Source: Yoonia sp. GPGPB17 (GTDB lineage: Bacteria > Pseudomonadota > Alphaproteobacteria > Rhodobacterales > Rhodobacteraceae). Taken from it: a DNA stretch of 64,000 nt. Positions 15,818 through 25,672 of this stretch are shown in pieces. The DNA is taken from positions 744,001-808,000 of the forward strand of contig NZ_JATACI010000002.1 of NCBI RefSeq assembly GCF_037892195.1. The letters run 5' to 3'. Below the pieces are notes generated by a model. The model was not told the origin of the DNA, made no database searches, and worked only from the letters and a program-made list of their open reading frames with translations. Every line of letters starts with the position of its first letter. The stretch's first letter is position 1. A program made the translations under genes and the position numbers.

Positions 15818-16599
15818 GTCGCACTTACCTTATCTTTGTTTTTCAACCCGGTGCCGAGATAAGCCTCGATCACCTGTTCGTTGGCCTTGATTTCCGCCAA
15901 GGTCCCTTCGGCCAACACGTGGCCCTCCGCCATGCAGATCACGGGGTCGCAAAGACGACCGATGAAATCCATGTCGTGTTCGATGACGACGAATGTGTAG
16001 TTCCGTTCTTTGTTCAGGCGGATGATCGCATCGCCGATGGTGTTCAGCAGGGTGCGGTTTACGCCTGCGCCAACCTCATCCAGAAAGACGATTTTGGCAT
16101 CGACCATCATGGTGCGCCCTAGTTCGAGCAACTTTTTCTGCCCGCCGGACAGATTGCCCGCCTTTTCTTCTTTCAGGTGGTCAATGGTCAGGAATTCGAT
16201 GACCTCATCGGCCTTGGCTTGCAACGCGCGCTCTTCATCAGCGATCCGCTTGCGGCCAAACCATGTGTTCCAGAGTGCCTCACCCGATTGCCCGCCAGGG
16301 ACCATCATCAGGTTTTCGCGCACCGTCATGGATGAAAATTCATGTGCGATTTGGAAGGTCCGCAGCAACCCTTTGTGAAACAATTCATGCGGGGGCAGGC
16401 CGGTGATATCCTCGCCCTTCATTGTCACGCGCCCCGACGTTGGTTTAAGAACGCCTGCGATCACATTGAAAAGAGTCGTTTTTCCTGCACCGTTGGGGCC
16501 GATCAGACCGGTGATTGTGCCTTCTTCGATGGTCATGGTCGCACCGTCTACGGCGCGGAAACCGCCAAAGGTTTTGACCACATCTTCAACGACAATCAT
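15814..16599 (-). CDS. livG: branched-chain amino-acid ABC transporter ATP-binding protein LivG
   Basis: This is an ATPase of about 261 residues with Walker A GPNGAGKT at residues 34-41, signature NLSGGQKK and the LivG-style C-terminus with VVIEHDMDFIGRLCDPVICMAEG. Walker B reads VFLDEVGAG, where most members have LDEP, a small deviation that still keeps the catalytic Glu. I use the ATG at 16599 (MIVVEDVVKTFGG), since the 15-residue upstream extension has no binding site. An attenuator-like hairpin separates it from the binding-protein gene upstream. Confidence 0.92.
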   Translation of the reverse strand: MIVVEDVVKTFGGFRAVDGATMTIEEGTITGLIGPNGAGKTTLFNVIAGVLKPTSGRVTMKGEDITGLPPHELFHKGLLRTFQIAHEFSSMTVRENLMMVPGGQSGEALWNTWFGRKRIADEERALQAKADEVIEFLTIDHLKEEKAGNLSGGQKKLLELGRTMMVDAKIVFLDEVGAGVNRTLLNTIGDAIIRLNKERNYTFVVIEHDMDFIGRLCDPVICMAEGHVLAEGTLAEIKANEQVIEAYLGTGLKNKDKVSAT

Positions 16600-16642
16600 G
16601 TCTTGTCCCCTCGCGCACGTCTTTATGCGTGTTTTGTCTTGC

Positions 16643-16669
16643 AAAACGGCGCGGGCAAAACCCGCGCCG
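16643..16669 (-). terminator. hairpin with T tract between binding-protein gene and livG
   Basis: On the minus strand CGGCGCGGG and CCCGCGCCG form a 9-bp GC-only stem around a five-base loop, followed by TTTTG. It lies just after the binding-protein gene. As in other importers, partial termination here would give more binding protein than membrane components. Strength is inferred only from the sequence. Confidence 0.65.
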
Positions 16670-16691
16670 CTTCTGTTGTCAGATCAACCGC

Positions 16692-17885
16692 TTAACGGTA
16701 GTTGATCGTCGAATATACGCCATCGGCGAATTCGATTTCCTGATAGTTGCCAGCGGATTCGCCGGGTCCGATCAGCTCAACCGCAGAGGCGCCAACATAG
16801 TCGATGTCTTCACCAGCCGCGATCAGCTCAAGACCCTTGGCCAGTTCGCCGGGCATGATCTGAACGCCGGGCGCATTGGCAACGTCAAAGACGTGATCTT
16901 TGAAGTCAGCAGAGTCTTTCGACCCAGCCGCCTGCATTGCCAACATGATCAGTGCCGCCGCATCATAGCTTTCTGGTGAGAAGGCACCTGTGCCGTCGAA
17001 ACCTGCAGCCTCAGCCAGTTCAACAAACATGCCAGCACCGGCGTTGTCTGTACCGGGGTAGGCGCCGTAAGAGCCGTTCAGTTCCGCACCGAAGTTGTCG
17101 TTCAAGACTGCACCGACCATGCCGTCTGGCAGGTAGAATGTGTCGAACGCGCCGCTATCAAGGCTGGAGCGGATGATGCCGGACCCACCCTGGTCAACAT
17201 AGCCCGCAACGACCAGGACTTCGCCACCGGCAGATGCCAATGCGCCAACTTCGGCGGAGTAGTCTGCCTTGCCGTCTTCATGAGCCGCAGAGATCGTGAC
17301 AGAGCCGCCAGCCGCTTCAAATGCCGCCTGAAATGCGTCAGCCAAACCCTTGCCGTAGTCGTTATTTGTATAGGTCAGAGCCACTTCGCTGACACCGCGA
17401 TCCTGCAGGATTTCTGTGATGATCACACCCTGACGGGCATCAGATGGCGCTGTGCGGAAGAAAAGGTCGTCATCGTCAGCCGTAGACAGGCCAGGGGATG
17501 TGGCGGATGGCGAAATCATCGCAACACCGTTTGGACGCGCCACGTTTTGCAGAATCGCACCAGTGACGCCGGAACAATCAGCACCCATGATGGCGTCAAC
17601 GTTGTCAGATGTGACCAAACGCTCGGCTGCGGCTGTTGCTGCGCCTGCGTCGATACATGTACTGTCACCACGTACGGATGTCACGGTCGCGCCGCCTAGT
17701 AGTGCACCGGATTCGGTGACCTCCGCCATAGCAAGCTCCGCGCCTGCACCCATTGCAGGAGTGATAGATTCAAGTGGGCCGGTAAAGCCAAGGACCACAC
17801 CGATCTTCACTTCGTTGTGGCCGTCTGCATATGCACCGCCAGCCATCATAGCGACGGCAGATGCCGCCAAAAGTAGTTTCTTCAT
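16692..17885 (-). CDS. periplasmic substrate-binding protein of the liv-type importer
   Basis: The protein of about 397 residues starts at the ATG at 17885, with GGGAG about eight bases upstream. It has a signal peptide over residues 1-20 (MKKLLLAASAVAMMAGGAYA). The mature part follows the periplasmic-binding-protein type I fold of LivJ/LivK: VKIGVVLGFTGPLE, then NVDAIMGADCSGVTGAI and LTYTNNDYGKGLADAFQAAF. It delivers an amino acid or related compound to LivH/LivM. The exact ligand cannot be read from motifs. It is the first gene of the operon, so the promoter must lie within 17886-18043 or inside the neighbouring gene. Confidence 0.9.
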   Translation of the reverse strand: MKKLLLAASAVAMMAGGAYADGHNEVKIGVVLGFTGPLESITPAMGAGAELAMAEVTESGALLGGATVTSVRGDSTCIDAGAATAAAERLVTSDNVDAIMGADCSGVTGAILQNVARPNGVAMISPSATSPGLSTADDDDLFFRTAPSDARQGVIITEILQDRGVSEVALTYTNNDYGKGLADAFQAAFEAAGGSVTISAAHEDGKADYSAEVGALASAGGEVLVVAGYVDQGGSGIIRSSLDSGAFDTFYLPDGMVGAVLNDNFGAELNGSYGAYPGTDNAGAGMFVELAEAAGFDGTGAFSPESYDAAALIMLAMQAAGSKDSADFKDHVFDVANAPGVQIMPGELAKGLELIAAGEDIDYVGASAVELIGPGESAGNYQEIEFADGVYSTINYR

Positions 17886-18043
17886 ATCGTTCTCCCAAGT
17901 TGGATTTTTTACCCTGCGCGCCAATCTAGCAGGCCGTTTCCAAAAGGAAAGTCGGAACCCGTGGTCAGTCTCCCTTAAAATGGTCGGCAGCAAGCGGTTA
18001 GACTGGATTGCGGTGCCATACACCCGCTTTGGTGATTTGTGGT

Positions 18044-19721
18044 CTATTCGCTTTCAACGGTCAGCTCGACCGCGTCCCAATTCTGGGCGAGCATATCTTC
18101 TTCTGTAATCCAGAACTGAACGACGCCTCCGTCACCCCACATCCAATTTACCAATTGGTCGGAATGCAACTGCATCAGCAGGTGGTGATGGGTGTGGTCC
18201 GCGACTGCAGTGTTAAACTCGGTGCCCAGCCCAAACATCTGGTGCCAGCGCCCTTTGGACGCAATGCGATACTTGGTATCGATATCGTCGCGCACCTCAA
18301 AGGGTAGCTTGGCAAAGACCTCGGGGCTGGCGTTCGCGGCGGCAACCAGTGTGGCTGTCGTGGCTTCCTGTCCGCTGAGCAATTCACCTTGGGTGAACTG
18401 GTAGAAAGGTTTGAAGGGCGCCGGTTGTCTGCCGATGTCACGCACCTGTCCAAAATAACCTTCCAAAACCGAGATATCATCGGCTGTCATCTCATCCCAG
18501 GGTTCATGCGATACGGCCCAGATACTGACTTCATCTACAAAGGCCGAGAATTCATCCTGCTGGTTAAGCAACGTCTCAAGTGCTTAGCTCATAGGCGGCC
18601 CCATAGCTGGCGACCCGTTTTTCGGTTTGTGCGATGGTTTTGACGATGTCGTCGCGCGCCAAACGGATCGACATGGTAAACCGATGCGCGGTATCCCAAA
18701 ACCAGGGTCGCGAGAAATCGGGCAGGGACGTGCGATAGTTCGTGGGCGAAAGATCTTCTGATGCCTGATAGGGCAACAGTTCGGCTATCAACTCATGTGC
18801 GTCGTCATCCTTTGTCTGATCTGCGAGCGGCAGAAGCACAAATTCGACGGGCCAGCGGGGAAAGGTATCGGGCGCATTTTCGCGGGCATGCCCTTTGACA
18901 TAGTAGCCCCAGTTCGGTCCGTCATAGATCGGGACCAGGTCGCCGGGTGGTTCGGTTGCCACATTCCCGATGGTCGGTAAGTAAACGACCTTGCCGCGAT
19001 GTGGCCCGTCGGTCGAGGTCGTCAAAAAGAAGGCCATGGCACCGGTGGTGGGCATGCCTGCGGGCAGGAGCGGATCGGGCACCGTGCCAAGATCAATCTG
19101 CACCAGATGATGCATTGCACGACCCAACTCATCGCGCGGCCAGGGCGTGTCGCCAAGGGTTGGCAACCCGCCAAGCCAGCTTGTCCCGCCAAACTCTACA
19201 TCCAGATCAAAACGTTGCAGGCGCACAAGGGCGATACCGGGGGTGCGGATAAAGGTTTTGCCGCGCAGATCGCGCCGGTCAATCTCTTTGGCAAGCCGAT
19301 CAACTTCATCAGGTGCCAACGGGGCAAGCCCGTTCGCGGAAATGATCGTATCGAGATTGTTGCGGAAGGCATCGCCGGTTTTGAATCCGGCAAGCCGAGA
19401 GAAGACAATGTAGAGTTCATCGTCCTTAATCGCTTCACGGTCTTCGTCCGGCGGTAGCGCCGGTTCGGATTTGATTGGTGCGGGTCGCGGAATGGGTCTT
19501 ATAATCTCTGTGGCTTGTACAACAGGTATTGGGCGGGATTGAACGGTCTTCTTCTCGCGTTGAAACATCCCCAATGCAAATGCGGCTGCAATGACGATGG
19601 CCAGAATGCTGAGCGCAGTCAGCCGCAAGTCAAGGTCCTGTGTCACTTCGGCATAAACTGCCAAGCCAATCGTCAAGGTCGCGCAAATCCAGACGAGTGA
19701 TTTGAGAAACCGTAAGACCAT
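18044..19721 (-). pseudogene. DUF1963 (YwqG-like) membrane-anchored protein, frame-disrupted
   Basis: Two adjacent frames make one protein of about 558 residues. The first (from 19721) has two N-terminal membrane helices (residues 5-52), a Pro-rich stretch and the DUF1963 core with TSWLGGLPTLGDTPWPRDELG. The second carries the remainder, ending LMQLHSDQLVNWMWGDGGVVQFWITEEDM, which is the usual end of that family. The first frame stops at 18576 just after GCTTAGC (18582-18588). Reading GCCGGC there gives ...YEPALETLLNQQDE and a seamless join. Function of DUF1963 is unknown. I judge the break to be either an artefact or a recent lesion. Confidence 0.72.
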
Positions 19722-19730
19722 CGCGCCCGA

Positions 19731-20771
19731 TCAGACCGACAGTCGCGCGGCATGGCTGCCGCGTTCGCGATATGGTGTCGTGTCATAATGCGACCGATAA
19801 CACTTGGAGAAATGAGAAGGTGAGGCAAAGCCGCAGGCGAGTGCGACGTTAATCACCGTCATATCCGTTTGCATCAAGAGGTTGCGGGCCTTTTGTAGGC
19901 GCAATTCCATGTAGTAACGCTTGGGGCTACGAGACAGATAGCGGCGAAACAGGCGTTCAAGCTGGCGGGTCGACATGCCGACGTCTTTGGCCAGAATAGC
20001 CGGGCTGATCGGATCTTCGATGTTCTGTTCCATCATTTGAATGACACGGCTGAGCTTGGGGTGACGCACACCGATTCTTGTGGGGATCGACAGGCGTTGG
20101 GTGTCCTGATCGGTACGGATCGAAGAATAGATCAGGATGTCAGCGACCGCATTGGCAAGGTCTTCACCGTGGTCATCGGCAATCAGCTTGATCATTAAAT
20201 CGATTGATGCGGTTCCACCGGCTGTTGTGATCCTGTTCCCATCGACGACAAAGACCGATTTTGTCAGTTCGACTTCTTCGAACTCCTCGGAAAAACTGTC
20301 CTGGTTCTCCCAGTGAATTGTGGCCTTCTTGCCGTCCAGCAAACCCGCGCGGGCCATCGTATAGCCAGCCGTACACAGCCCTGCGATGGTTACGCCACGG
20401 CGCGATCTGCGCCTGATCCAGTTCAAGATGCGCTTTGTGGTTGCTTTTTGGACATCGACGCCACCACATAGCATGATCGTATCGTCGCGATCCAATTCGT
20501 GCAGATCGCCGTCAACGCGAAAGACACAGCCGTTCGAACATGATGCCTCAGCGCCTTCTTCGCTGACAATAGTCCAGCTATAGAGCTGTTTCCCGGCGGT
20601 CCGATTGGCGATGCGCAGGCTTTCAACAGCCGCGGCAAAGCACAGCATGGTGAAGTTTTCCATCAGCACGAAAACGAACCGGCGGGGTTTGCCTTCGTGG
20701 TCAACTTCAACAACTTGGGGTTGATCGACATCGCCATATTCCGTGGTCGCGTATTGCGTATAAGACCTCAT
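19731..20771 (-). CDS. GlxA-family transcriptional regulator (DJ-1/PfpI domain plus AraC HTH)
   Basis: This is a protein of 346 residues with two domains. Residues 25-210 or so have the class I glutamine amidotransferase/DJ-1-like fold, with the nucleophile-elbow cysteine in IAGLCTAGYTMARAG. Residues 230-340 are an AraC-type double helix-turn-helix ending in ALACGFASPSHFSKCYRSHY. In this family the first domain senses a small nitrogen compound in some members. It ends nine bases before the DUF1963 gene and reads away from the DAHP synthase gene. Its target genes are unknown. Confidence 0.9.
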   Translation of the reverse strand: MRSYTQYATTEYGDVDQPQVVEVDHEGKPRRFVFVLMENFTMLCFAAAVESLRIANRTAGKQLYSWTIVSEEGAEASCSNGCVFRVDGDLHELDRDDTIMLCGGVDVQKATTKRILNWIRRRSRRGVTIAGLCTAGYTMARAGLLDGKKATIHWENQDSFSEEFEEVELTKSVFVVDGNRITTAGGTASIDLMIKLIADDHGEDLANAVADILIYSSIRTDQDTQRLSIPTRIGVRHPKLSRVIQMMEQNIEDPISPAILAKDVGMSTRQLERLFRRYLSRSPKRYYMELRLQKARNLLMQTDMTVINVALACGFASPSHFSKCYRSHYDTTPYRERGSHAARLSV

Positions 20772-20920
20772 CAGGTTTGCACGCTGGCGACAAGGGAAAA
20801 GTCACGTAGGCGTGCGGTGTCTGCTCCGTTTCAGAACGCCACTTTTCCATTGGCGCGCGGTGCGCTGCACGCTATACGCAAGGCCTGATAACGCTAACCT
20901 AGCTGATATGGAGCAAGACA

Positions 20921-22291
20921 ATGACTGACTGGCAAAAATCTGACTGGCGCAAAAAGCCCCGGGTCCAGATGCCTGAGTATACCGATGCAGCCGCGCTAAG
21001 CGATGTTGAAGGCCGTCTTGCCAGCTATCCGCCTTTGGTCTTTGCCGGTGAGGCACGTAAATTGAAGGCCGAGTTGGGTGCCGTCAGCCGGGGCGAGGCG
21101 TTCTTGTTGCAAGGCGGTGATTGCGCTGAGAGTTTTGCAGAATTCGGCGCCGACAGCATTCGCGACACCTTCAAAGTGATGCTGCAAATGGCAATGGTCC
21201 TGACTTATGGCGCGAAAGTGCCTGTGGTCAAAGTGGGCCGGATGGCTGGTCAGATGGCCAAACCACGCTCAGCCCCGACAGAGACGGTCGATGGTGTGGA
21301 ACTGCCAAGCTACCGTGGTGATATCATCAACGGGTTTGATTTCACGTCTGAAAGCCGCATTCCTGATCCGGAGCGGATGATGCAGGCCTACATGCAGGCA
21401 GCGGCAACGCTGAACCTGTTGCGTGCCTTTTCAACCGGTGGTTTCGCGAATGTGCATGAGGTCCACAAGTGGACGCTTGGCTTCACCGATAGCAATGAAG
21501 TTAAGAAATACAGCGATATGGCGGCGCGCATCAGTGATACACTTGATTTCATGGAAGCTGCGGGTCTGACCACCGACACGAACCATGAACTGCAAACCGT
21601 TGATTTCTATACCAGCCACGAGGCTTTGCTGCTGGAGTATGAAGAGGCGCTGTGTCGTCTGGATTCGACTTCCGGTAAATGGTTGGCCGGGTCTGGCCAC
21701 ATGATCTGGATCGGCGATCGCACGCGCCAGCCTGACGGGGCGCATGTGGAATTCTGCAAAGGTGTGCAGAACCCCATTGGCCTGAAGTGTGGTCCATCAA
21801 TGACCTCTGGTCACCTCAAGGCGCTGATGGCCTCACTCAACCCTGAAAATGAGGCAGGCCGCCTGACATTGATCGCACGCTTTGGTGCGGGTTCTGTCGG
21901 TGAGCATCTGCCGCGTCTTATCAAGGCGGTGGAAGAAGAGGGTGCCAACGTCGTTTGGACCTGTGACGCGATGCATGGCAATACCATCAAGTCATCTAGC
22001 GGTTACAAGACCCGTCCATTCGAAAGCGTACTGCGCGAAGTGAAAGAGTTCTTTGCGATCCACAATGCTGAAGGCACTGTCCCCGGTGGCGTGCACTTTG
22101 AGATGACGGGCAAAGACGTGACGGAATGCACCGGTGGTGTGCGTGCTGTGACTGATGAAGACCTGTCCAGCCGTTACCATACAGCCTGTGATCCGCGCCT
22201 GAACGCATCACAGTCATTGGAACTGGCCTTTCTTGTTGCCGAAGAACTCTCTGCGCGTCGCGATACAATCGCGCAGGCCAAAGCGGGCTAA
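20921..22291 (+). CDS. class II 3-deoxy-7-phosphoheptulonate (DAHP) synthase
   Basis: The protein of 456 residues catalyses condensation of phosphoenolpyruvate and erythrose 4-phosphate, the entry step to the shikimate pathway for aromatic amino acids. Hallmarks of the plant-like class II family are the start [20 protein letters not shown], the manganese-binding cysteine in [11 protein letters not shown] near residue 68, [12 protein letters not shown] near 115 and CDAMHGNT around 350. Length is typical. It is a single-gene unit with an intrinsic terminator that lies inside the end of the convergent PAS gene. Confidence 0.95.
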   Translation: MTDWQKSDWRKKPRVQMPEYTDAAALSDVEGRLASYPPLVFAGEARKLKAELGAVSRGEAFLLQGGDCAESFAEFGADSIRDTFKVMLQMAMVLTYGAKVPVVKVGRMAGQMAKPRSAPTETVDGVELPSYRGDIINGFDFTSESRIPDPERMMQAYMQAAATLNLLRAFSTGGFANVHEVHKWTLGFTDSNEVKKYSDMAARISDTLDFMEAAGLTTDTNHELQTVDFYTSHEALLLEYEEALCRLDSTSGKWLAGSGHMIWIGDRTRQPDGAHVEFCKGVQNPIGLKCGPSMTSGHLKALMASLNPENEAGRLTLIARFGAGSVGEHLPRLIKAVEEEGANVVWTCDAMHGNTIKSSSGYKTRPFESVLREVKEFFAIHNAEGTVPGGVHFEMTGKDVTECTGGVRAVTDEDLSSRYHTACDPRLNASQSLELAFLVAEELSARRDTIAQAKAG

Positions 22292-22930
22292 TCAGCCGTT
22301 ATTGACGACCAGTTTGAGGGCCGGGCGTTCAGCGTCCGGCCTTTTTTCATGCAGCCGCGGGATCAGCTGTGCTGCGGCAAGCTGAATGCCAATGGGTTCA
22401 TGCCTGATGCGTGCGCCAGCGGGGATAACGAACCGCCGGGGCCGCGTGCCGCCGTCTTGATCTGTCACCAAAGCACCTAACATGCGGGTGGCCTTATTCT
22501 CGCGGTCACGTAGCGGCAAAAGCAGCATTGCGCCTGTCAAGGTCGGCCGCAGCATAGAACCGGGTGATGATAGCGGAATGCTGACAATGGCGGGACCGGT
22601 GAACGCCTCCTCCAGAAGCTGCTGCACCTGTGCGCGGGCGTCCGGATGGAACAGCGTTGTCAGCGGCATCCCGCGGGCATCCATTTTCAACAGGTCATGC
22701 AGCCGTTGACCTGCGACGCGGAAGCGGCATGTGCCGGGCGCGACGCGTTGCAAGATGAAGGCGTAAGGCAAGGCGCGATCAATTTTGCTGGGGGCAATCT
22801 CGGTACGCGCGGGCAGTTGCTGGGCGTTGCGCAGGGTTTGCCAATACTGTTCGAGGCTTTGCAGGATCGGATCATTTTGTCCCGGTTTCAGCACGTCGCG
22901 ACGCTCTCGTGATTGATCGTTGATATCCAT
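22292..22930 (-). CDS. PAS domain-containing protein (PAS_5 type)
   Basis: This is a soluble protein of about 212 residues. The central part, from ILQSLEQYWQTLRNAQQLPARTEIAP to the GCRFRVAG-like strand and RLHDLLKMDARGMPL, matches the alphaproteobacterial PAS_5 family, which is short and usually has no output domain. The start at 22930 has GAGGATAAG just upstream. Members of this family can influence the CtrA cell-cycle pathway in Caulobacter (MopJ), and here a consensus CtrA box stands 87 bases upstream. The stop directly abuts the stop of the DAHP synthase gene. A ligand or partner cannot be predicted. Confidence 0.82.
   Translation of the reverse strand: MDINDQSRERRDVLKPGQNDPILQSLEQYWQTLRNAQQLPARTEIAPSKIDRALPYAFILQRVAPGTCRFRVAGQRLHDLLKMDARGMPLTTLFHPDARAQVQQLLEEAFTGPAIVSIPLSSPGSMLRPTLTGAMLLLPLRDRENKATRMLGALVTDQDGGTRPRRFVIPAGARIRHEPIGIQLAAAQLIPRLHEKRPDAERPALKLVVNNG
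22319..22347 (+). terminator. intrinsic terminator of the DAHP synthase gene
   Basis: GGCCGGGCG (22319-22327) pairs with CGTCCGGCC (22333-22341), one G-T wobble, with a five-base loop and six T afterwards. It lies 28 bases beyond the stop of the plus-strand gene and inside the last codons of the convergent PAS gene. Confidence 0.85.
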
Positions 22931-23016
22931 AATCTTATCCTCGTTACTGGCCTCAAGATGCGCCAAACTAGTTTTCGCTTTAATAGGTTTTTAACAAACT
23001 CTTTCACGTTAACCAT

Positions 23017-23031
23017 TTAACAAAGTGTTAA
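23017..23031. promoter_or_regulatory. CtrA-type binding site TTAA-N7-TTAA
   Basis: The 15 bases from 23017 to 23031 are an exact TTAA-N7-TTAA box. Immediately around it are further half sites, including TTAACCAT on the plus strand at 23010-23017 and TTAA-GTGG-TTAA ending at 23039. It lies in the divergent promoter region between the PAS protein and yicC. CtrA is the master cell-cycle or motility regulator in alphaproteobacteria. Binding is inferred from the consensus only. Confidence 0.6.
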
Positions 23032-23122
23032 GTGGTTAACGCCAAGACATCCGCGCGCACTTGCTCCGCCCGTCAGATTGGCTTTATGTGCACGGGCAAT
23101 AAACGACAGGCAAAAAGACAAG

Positions 23123-24013
23123 ATGACGCATTCCATGACAGCATTCGCAAGCCGCACCGGTACTTTGGGGGCGGTGTCATGGAGTTGGGAAATGCGTGGT
23201 GTGAATGCGCGTGGCCTTGATATCCGCCTGCGCATGCCCGACGGCATTGAGGGGCTGGAGCCAGCGATGCGCGGGGCGCTGACCAAGGCACTGGCGCGTG
23301 GCAATGTGACCGTAAACCTGCGGCTCAGCCGTGAAGAGCTGGGCGGCGCACTGGCCGTTGATGAGGGCTATCTGGATGAGGTGCTCAAAGCGCTGGATCA
23401 GGTGCAAGAGCGGGCCTTTGCGATGGGGGTCACGCTGGGTCAGCCAACGGCAGCGGATGTTCTGGTGCAGCGTGGGGTGCTGATTGCGGGGAAACCGGAA
23501 GATGAGACTGAGGCGCTAACGGCAGCGTTGATGGCGGATGTGGCCCCCCTGATTGCTGATTTCGTGGCAATGCGTGCGGCTGAGGGTGCCGCGCTGAAGG
23601 GCGTTGTTGCGGGTCAGCTTGATCATATCGCCAAGCTGACCGAGGCGGCGGCGGTTGCCGCGGCCGCACGTGCACCACAGGTGAAAGAGAATCTGACAAA
23701 TGCACTACGCCGCGTTTTGGAGGATGTCGCCGAGATCGAAGAGGGGCGCGTTGCACAGGAGCTTGCCCTCTTGGCCGTCAAATCGGATGTCCTGGAAGAG
23801 ATTGACCGGCTTAAGGCACATGTTGCGGCTGCCCGTGAACTGCTGGCGCAGGACAAGCCTGCGGGCCGTAAACTCGATTTCCTTGCACAGGAGTTCAACC
23901 GAGAGGCGAATACGCTTTGTGCCAAGGCGCAAGCGCCCAATCTGACGGCCATTGGCCTCGACCTCAAGGCCGTCATCGACCAGATGCGCGAGCAAATTCA
24001 GAATGTGGAGTAA
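23123..24013 (+). CDS. YicC family endoribonuclease-like protein
   Basis: The protein of about 296 residues starts MTHSMTAFASRTG, which is the normal beginning of YicC, so I use the ATG at 23123 and not the longer frame. It contains WEMRGVNARGLDIRLRMP near residues 22-40 and the conserved C-terminal block GRKLDFLAQEFNREANTLCAKA. YicC proteins are RNA-cleaving enzymes implicated in small-RNA turnover. The adjacency yicC-gmk is common in bacteria and the two genes are separated by only three bases. Confidence 0.92.
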   Translation: MTHSMTAFASRTGTLGAVSWSWEMRGVNARGLDIRLRMPDGIEGLEPAMRGALTKALARGNVTVNLRLSREELGGALAVDEGYLDEVLKALDQVQERAFAMGVTLGQPTAADVLVQRGVLIAGKPEDETEALTAALMADVAPLIADFVAMRAAEGAALKGVVAGQLDHIAKLTEAAAVAAAARAPQVKENLTNALRRVLEDVAEIEEGRVAQELALLAVKSDVLEEIDRLKAHVAAARELLAQDKPAGRKLDFLAQEFNREANTLCAKAQAPNLTAIGLDLKAVIDQMREQIQNVE

Positions 24014-24016
24014 CCG

Positions 24017-24655
24017 ATGACCCGACGCGGCTTACTGATTATCTTGTCGTCCCCTTCAGGTGCGGGGAAATCAACCCTGGCGGGGCGGTTGCGCGCATGG
24101 GACGAAACGCTGCAATTCTCGGTTTCGGCTACCACACGTGCGGCACGTCCGGGTGAAGTAGATGGGAAGGACTACTACTTTGTTACCAAGGATGGATTTG
24201 ATGATCTGGTTGCGAACGACGGGCTGCTAGAACATGCTATCGTTTTCGACAATTTCTATGGGTCGCCCAAAACACCTGTGCAGGGCGCCATAGAAAACGG
24301 GTGTGATGTGCTATTCGACATTGATTGGCAGGGGGCGCAGCAGATCAACAATTCGTCCCTGTCCGAAAATGTTCTGTCGATCTTTATACTGCCACCATCG
24401 ATCACCGAGCTGCATCGCCGGTTGGTCAGCCGCGGCCAGGACAGTGAGCAGGTCATTGCCGACCGCATGCAAAAAAGCATGAATGAGATCAGCCGCTGGG
24501 GTGAATATGATTTCGTTTTGATCAATGATGATCTGGATAAAACGGAAGAGCAGCTGAAAACAATCATCAGCGCTGAACGTCTGCGACGCAGCAGGCAGCC
24601 GCATTTGGTCGACCATGTGCGCACATTGCAATCCCAGTTTGGAGAATTGGTATGA
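24017..24655 (+). CDS. gmk: guanylate kinase
   Basis: This cytoplasmic enzyme of 212 residues phosphorylates GMP to GDP with ATP. The P-loop is [10 protein letters not shown] at residues 11-20. The GMP-binding stretch runs [20 protein letters not shown] (37-56), and the lid region contains RLVSRGQDS. Length matches the family. It lies between yicC and a gamma-carbonic-anhydrase-like gene whose ATG overlaps its stop. Confidence 0.96.
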   Translation: MTRRGLLIILSSPSGAGKSTLAGRLRAWDETLQFSVSATTRAARPGEVDGKDYYFVTKDGFDDLVANDGLLEHAIVFDNFYGSPKTPVQGAIENGCDVLFDIDWQGAQQINNSSLSENVLSIFILPPSITELHRRLVSRGQDSEQVIADRMQKSMNEISRWGEYDFVLINDDLDKTEEQLKTIISAERLRRSRQPHLVDHVRTLQSQFGELV

Positions 24656-25173
24656 GCTTTTTTGTCCTAGGTGATATCACCCCGCAGGTCGATGAAAGCG
24701 CCTGGGTCGCGCCCGGCTGCTATATTATAGGTGATATCGTCCTTGAAGCGAAAGCCTCGGTCTGGTTTGGGACCACGATGCGCGGCGACAATGAGCGGAT
24801 TACAATTGGTGCTGGCAGCAACGTGCAGGAAAACTGTGTCCTGCACACCGACATGGGGTTCCCGCTCAGCATCGGTGCGGGTTGTACAATCGGACATAAG
24901 GCAATGCTGCATGGCTGTGAAATCGGTGAGAATTCACTCATTGGGATGGGGGCGACGGTCCTCAATGGTGTAAAAATTGGCAAAAACTGCCTTATTGGAG
25001 CAGGGGCGCTGATCACTGAAGGCAAGAGCATTCCTGACGGTTCGTTGGTAATGGGTGTGCCCGGCAAAGTGGTTCGCCAGCTTGATGAGGCCGCAATTGC
25101 GGGCCTACGCTTGTCCGCGTTGCACTATCAAGAAAACGCCGCGCGCTTTGGGCGCGACCTGAAACCCGCATAA
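24652..25173 (+). CDS. gamma-carbonic-anhydrase family protein
   Basis: The protein of 173 residues has a left-handed beta-helix made of hexapeptide repeats (for example [21 protein letters not shown]). It carries the three zinc-ligand histidine positions of the family: one in NCVLHTD near residue 64 and two in [13 protein letters not shown] near 81-87. Such proteins, often called PaaY or YrdA, may have carbonic anhydrase or thioesterase activity, or none known. The ATG overlaps the gmk stop. A role beyond the fold is not clear. Confidence 0.9.
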   Translation: MSFFVLGDITPQVDESAWVAPGCYIIGDIVLEAKASVWFGTTMRGDNERITIGAGSNVQENCVLHTDMGFPLSIGAGCTIGHKAMLHGCEIGENSLIGMGATVLNGVKIGKNCLIGAGALITEGKSIPDGSLVMGVPGKVVRQLDEAAIAGLRLSALHYQENAARFGRDLKPA

Positions 25174-25174
25174 C

Positions 25175-25573
25175 TCAGCCGTCGTTGGCGACCCGTTGCA
25201 TCATTAAGAGGTCAAAATCCAGTTCCGGGGCATGGGCGCGGACTTCTTTGCGGATCATGTCATCATCGGGCAGGTTTTCGGTGATCGCGCGGTATTGCCC
25301 TCGATATCCCAGCTCATCAAGTCGTGTGGCCACATCGATCACATCAAAATCATCACCGAACAGCGGTGATAAGACGATTGTTGGTGCGATATCCGCAAAA
25401 AACGGCGCAGAGAGCGATTTCAAATCACTGAACTGAAAATTGTCCGCAGCCATAAGTTTGCGCCCTTCGGCACTCCAACGTGCCAAGTCGCCAATGATCA
25501 AGGTCGCCTCGGGGGGGGTCGGACTTGGGCTCAATCCCAAATGCCTTGCGCTCTTGCGCACAATGTTATCCAT
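25175..25573 (-). CDS. conserved hypothetical protein, receiver-like fold possible
   Basis: This is a soluble protein of 132 residues starting MDNIVRKSARHLG, with GAGG shortly before the ATG. The alternation of hydrophobic strands (LIIGDL, PTIVLSPLF, YRAITENLP) and helices resembles a degenerate response-regulator receiver domain, but I see no clear phosphorylatable Asp pocket. It is transcribed divergently from phoR. Function unknown. Confidence 0.65.
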   Translation of the reverse strand: MDNIVRKSARHLGLSPSPTPPEATLIIGDLARWSAEGRKLMAADNFQFSDLKSLSAPFFADIAPTIVLSPLFGDDFDVIDVATRLDELGYRGQYRAITENLPDDDMIRKEVRAHAPELDFDLLMMQRVANDG

Positions 25574-25672
25574 GTTCCTCGCCGTTTGTATTATCTACGG
25601 TTGCGCCTCTTTGACTATGGGTCGCAGGGGTTGCATGGCAATATTTCGCCGATGACTTATTTTCCGATCTGT

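Noticed and set aside
20995..21001. GCTAAGC in the DAHP synthase gene, and similar strings at 33214, 47571, 50587 and 51967
   Set aside because: These are in frame on both sides and encode family-typical residues, so they are natural sequence, not lesions. They serve as controls showing that the string alone does not mean a break.
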